In this document: piece after piece, positions 47,399 to 47,501 of the stretch | How the letters are laid out: each line of letters starts with the position of its first letter | Numbering within the stretch: the first letter of the stretch is position 1 | From: Candidatus Poribacteria bacterium | Lineage (GTDB): Bacteria; Poribacteria; WGA-4E; WGA-3G | Reading direction: 5' to 3' | Assembly: GCA_009839745.1 (NCBI GenBank) | Contig: VXPE01000101.1 | Span: forward strand, 1 to 47,501 | DNA: 47,501 bases | Translations under genes and position numbers: made by a program | The notes under the pieces: generated by a model | What the model saw: the letters and a program-made list of their open reading frames with translations, nothing else | What the model was told of the DNA's origin: nothing | Database searches by the model: none

Positions 47399-47501
47399 CA
47401 TCATCTATAAGTGCTGGTACATTTATACCTGCCTTCGGTTCTTATTTTAACCCAAGTTGCTATTGTTCTCCAAAGAGTTGTTTAATGCTTGTAGCGATGA
47501 T

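Overview
This window looks like a bacterial chromosome fragment, most probably from Candidatus Poribacteria or a related sponge- or sediment-associated lineage. That assignment is inferred from gene style: secreted LamG, Kelch and TolB/PD40 propellers, a phytanoyl-CoA-type dioxygenase, an orphan TPP enzyme and giant sigma-factor fusions. No rRNA or marker gene fixes it. Genes use standard bacterial code with strong GGAGG ribosome binding sites. Almost everything up to 35.9 kb is on the minus strand.

The accessory half (about 1-34 kb) is built from three copies of one cassette. Read along the minus strand, each starts with two different GT4-like glycosyltransferases. Both carry an N-terminal PqqD/RRE-like domain and a shared C-terminal segment. 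The first keeps the GT-B EX7E motif; the second has lost its first Glu. Next comes a small cysteine-rich peptide with a conserved leader, a hydrophobic segment and usually an AxA-like site, then a variable Cys-rich core. Module 1 (3.1-13.0 kb): metallophosphatase/tetraheme/DsbA-like fusion, GT, GT, peptide B, Kelch, peptide A, Kelch, A24 prepilin peptidase. Module 2 (14.4-21.7 kb): GT, GT, peptide C, then a membrane-bound ECF sigma/BNR-propeller fusion. Module 3 (22.5-33.9 kb): GT, GT, peptide F, PD40, peptide E, PD40, methyltransferase, A24 peptidase, peptide D, PD40, MacB-like permease. Peptide D (41 aa) is short and easily missed. Peptides A and B have leaders and 5' regions nearly identical in DNA but unrelated cores, as expected of a leader/core precursor family.

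The working hypothesis is an undescribed export and modification system. RRE-like domains would bring the leaders to a catalytic/pseudo-glycosyltransferase pair, A24 peptidases and/or signal peptidase would trim the Flp-pilin-like N-termini, and each peptide would act with the secreted propeller encoded beside it. All seven secreted LamG/Kelch/PD40 products end in a shared tail (L-[TP]-[TV]-x-W-G-x-[LI]-K), a possible new C-terminal sorting signal. Peptide genes have structured 5' leaders and hairpins before the downstream propeller gene. A dispersed repeat of about 45 bp (R1) lies upstream of several transcription units, always with the same end facing the gene.

The left edge adds a LamG protein, a region-4-only sigma fragment, a GHMP sugar kinase and a small ABM-like protein. 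The right part (34-47.5 kb) is more ordinary: phosphomannomutase/phosphoglucomutase, tRNA-Asn(GTT), a PhyH-type dioxygenase convergent with a TPP enzyme, a MalK/UgpC-type ATPase, YvcK, a GlmM-like phosphohexomutase, a membrane permease, a HEAT/TPR protein, a phosphonoacetate-hydrolase-like enzyme and a leucine-rich-repeat/Ig-like protein.
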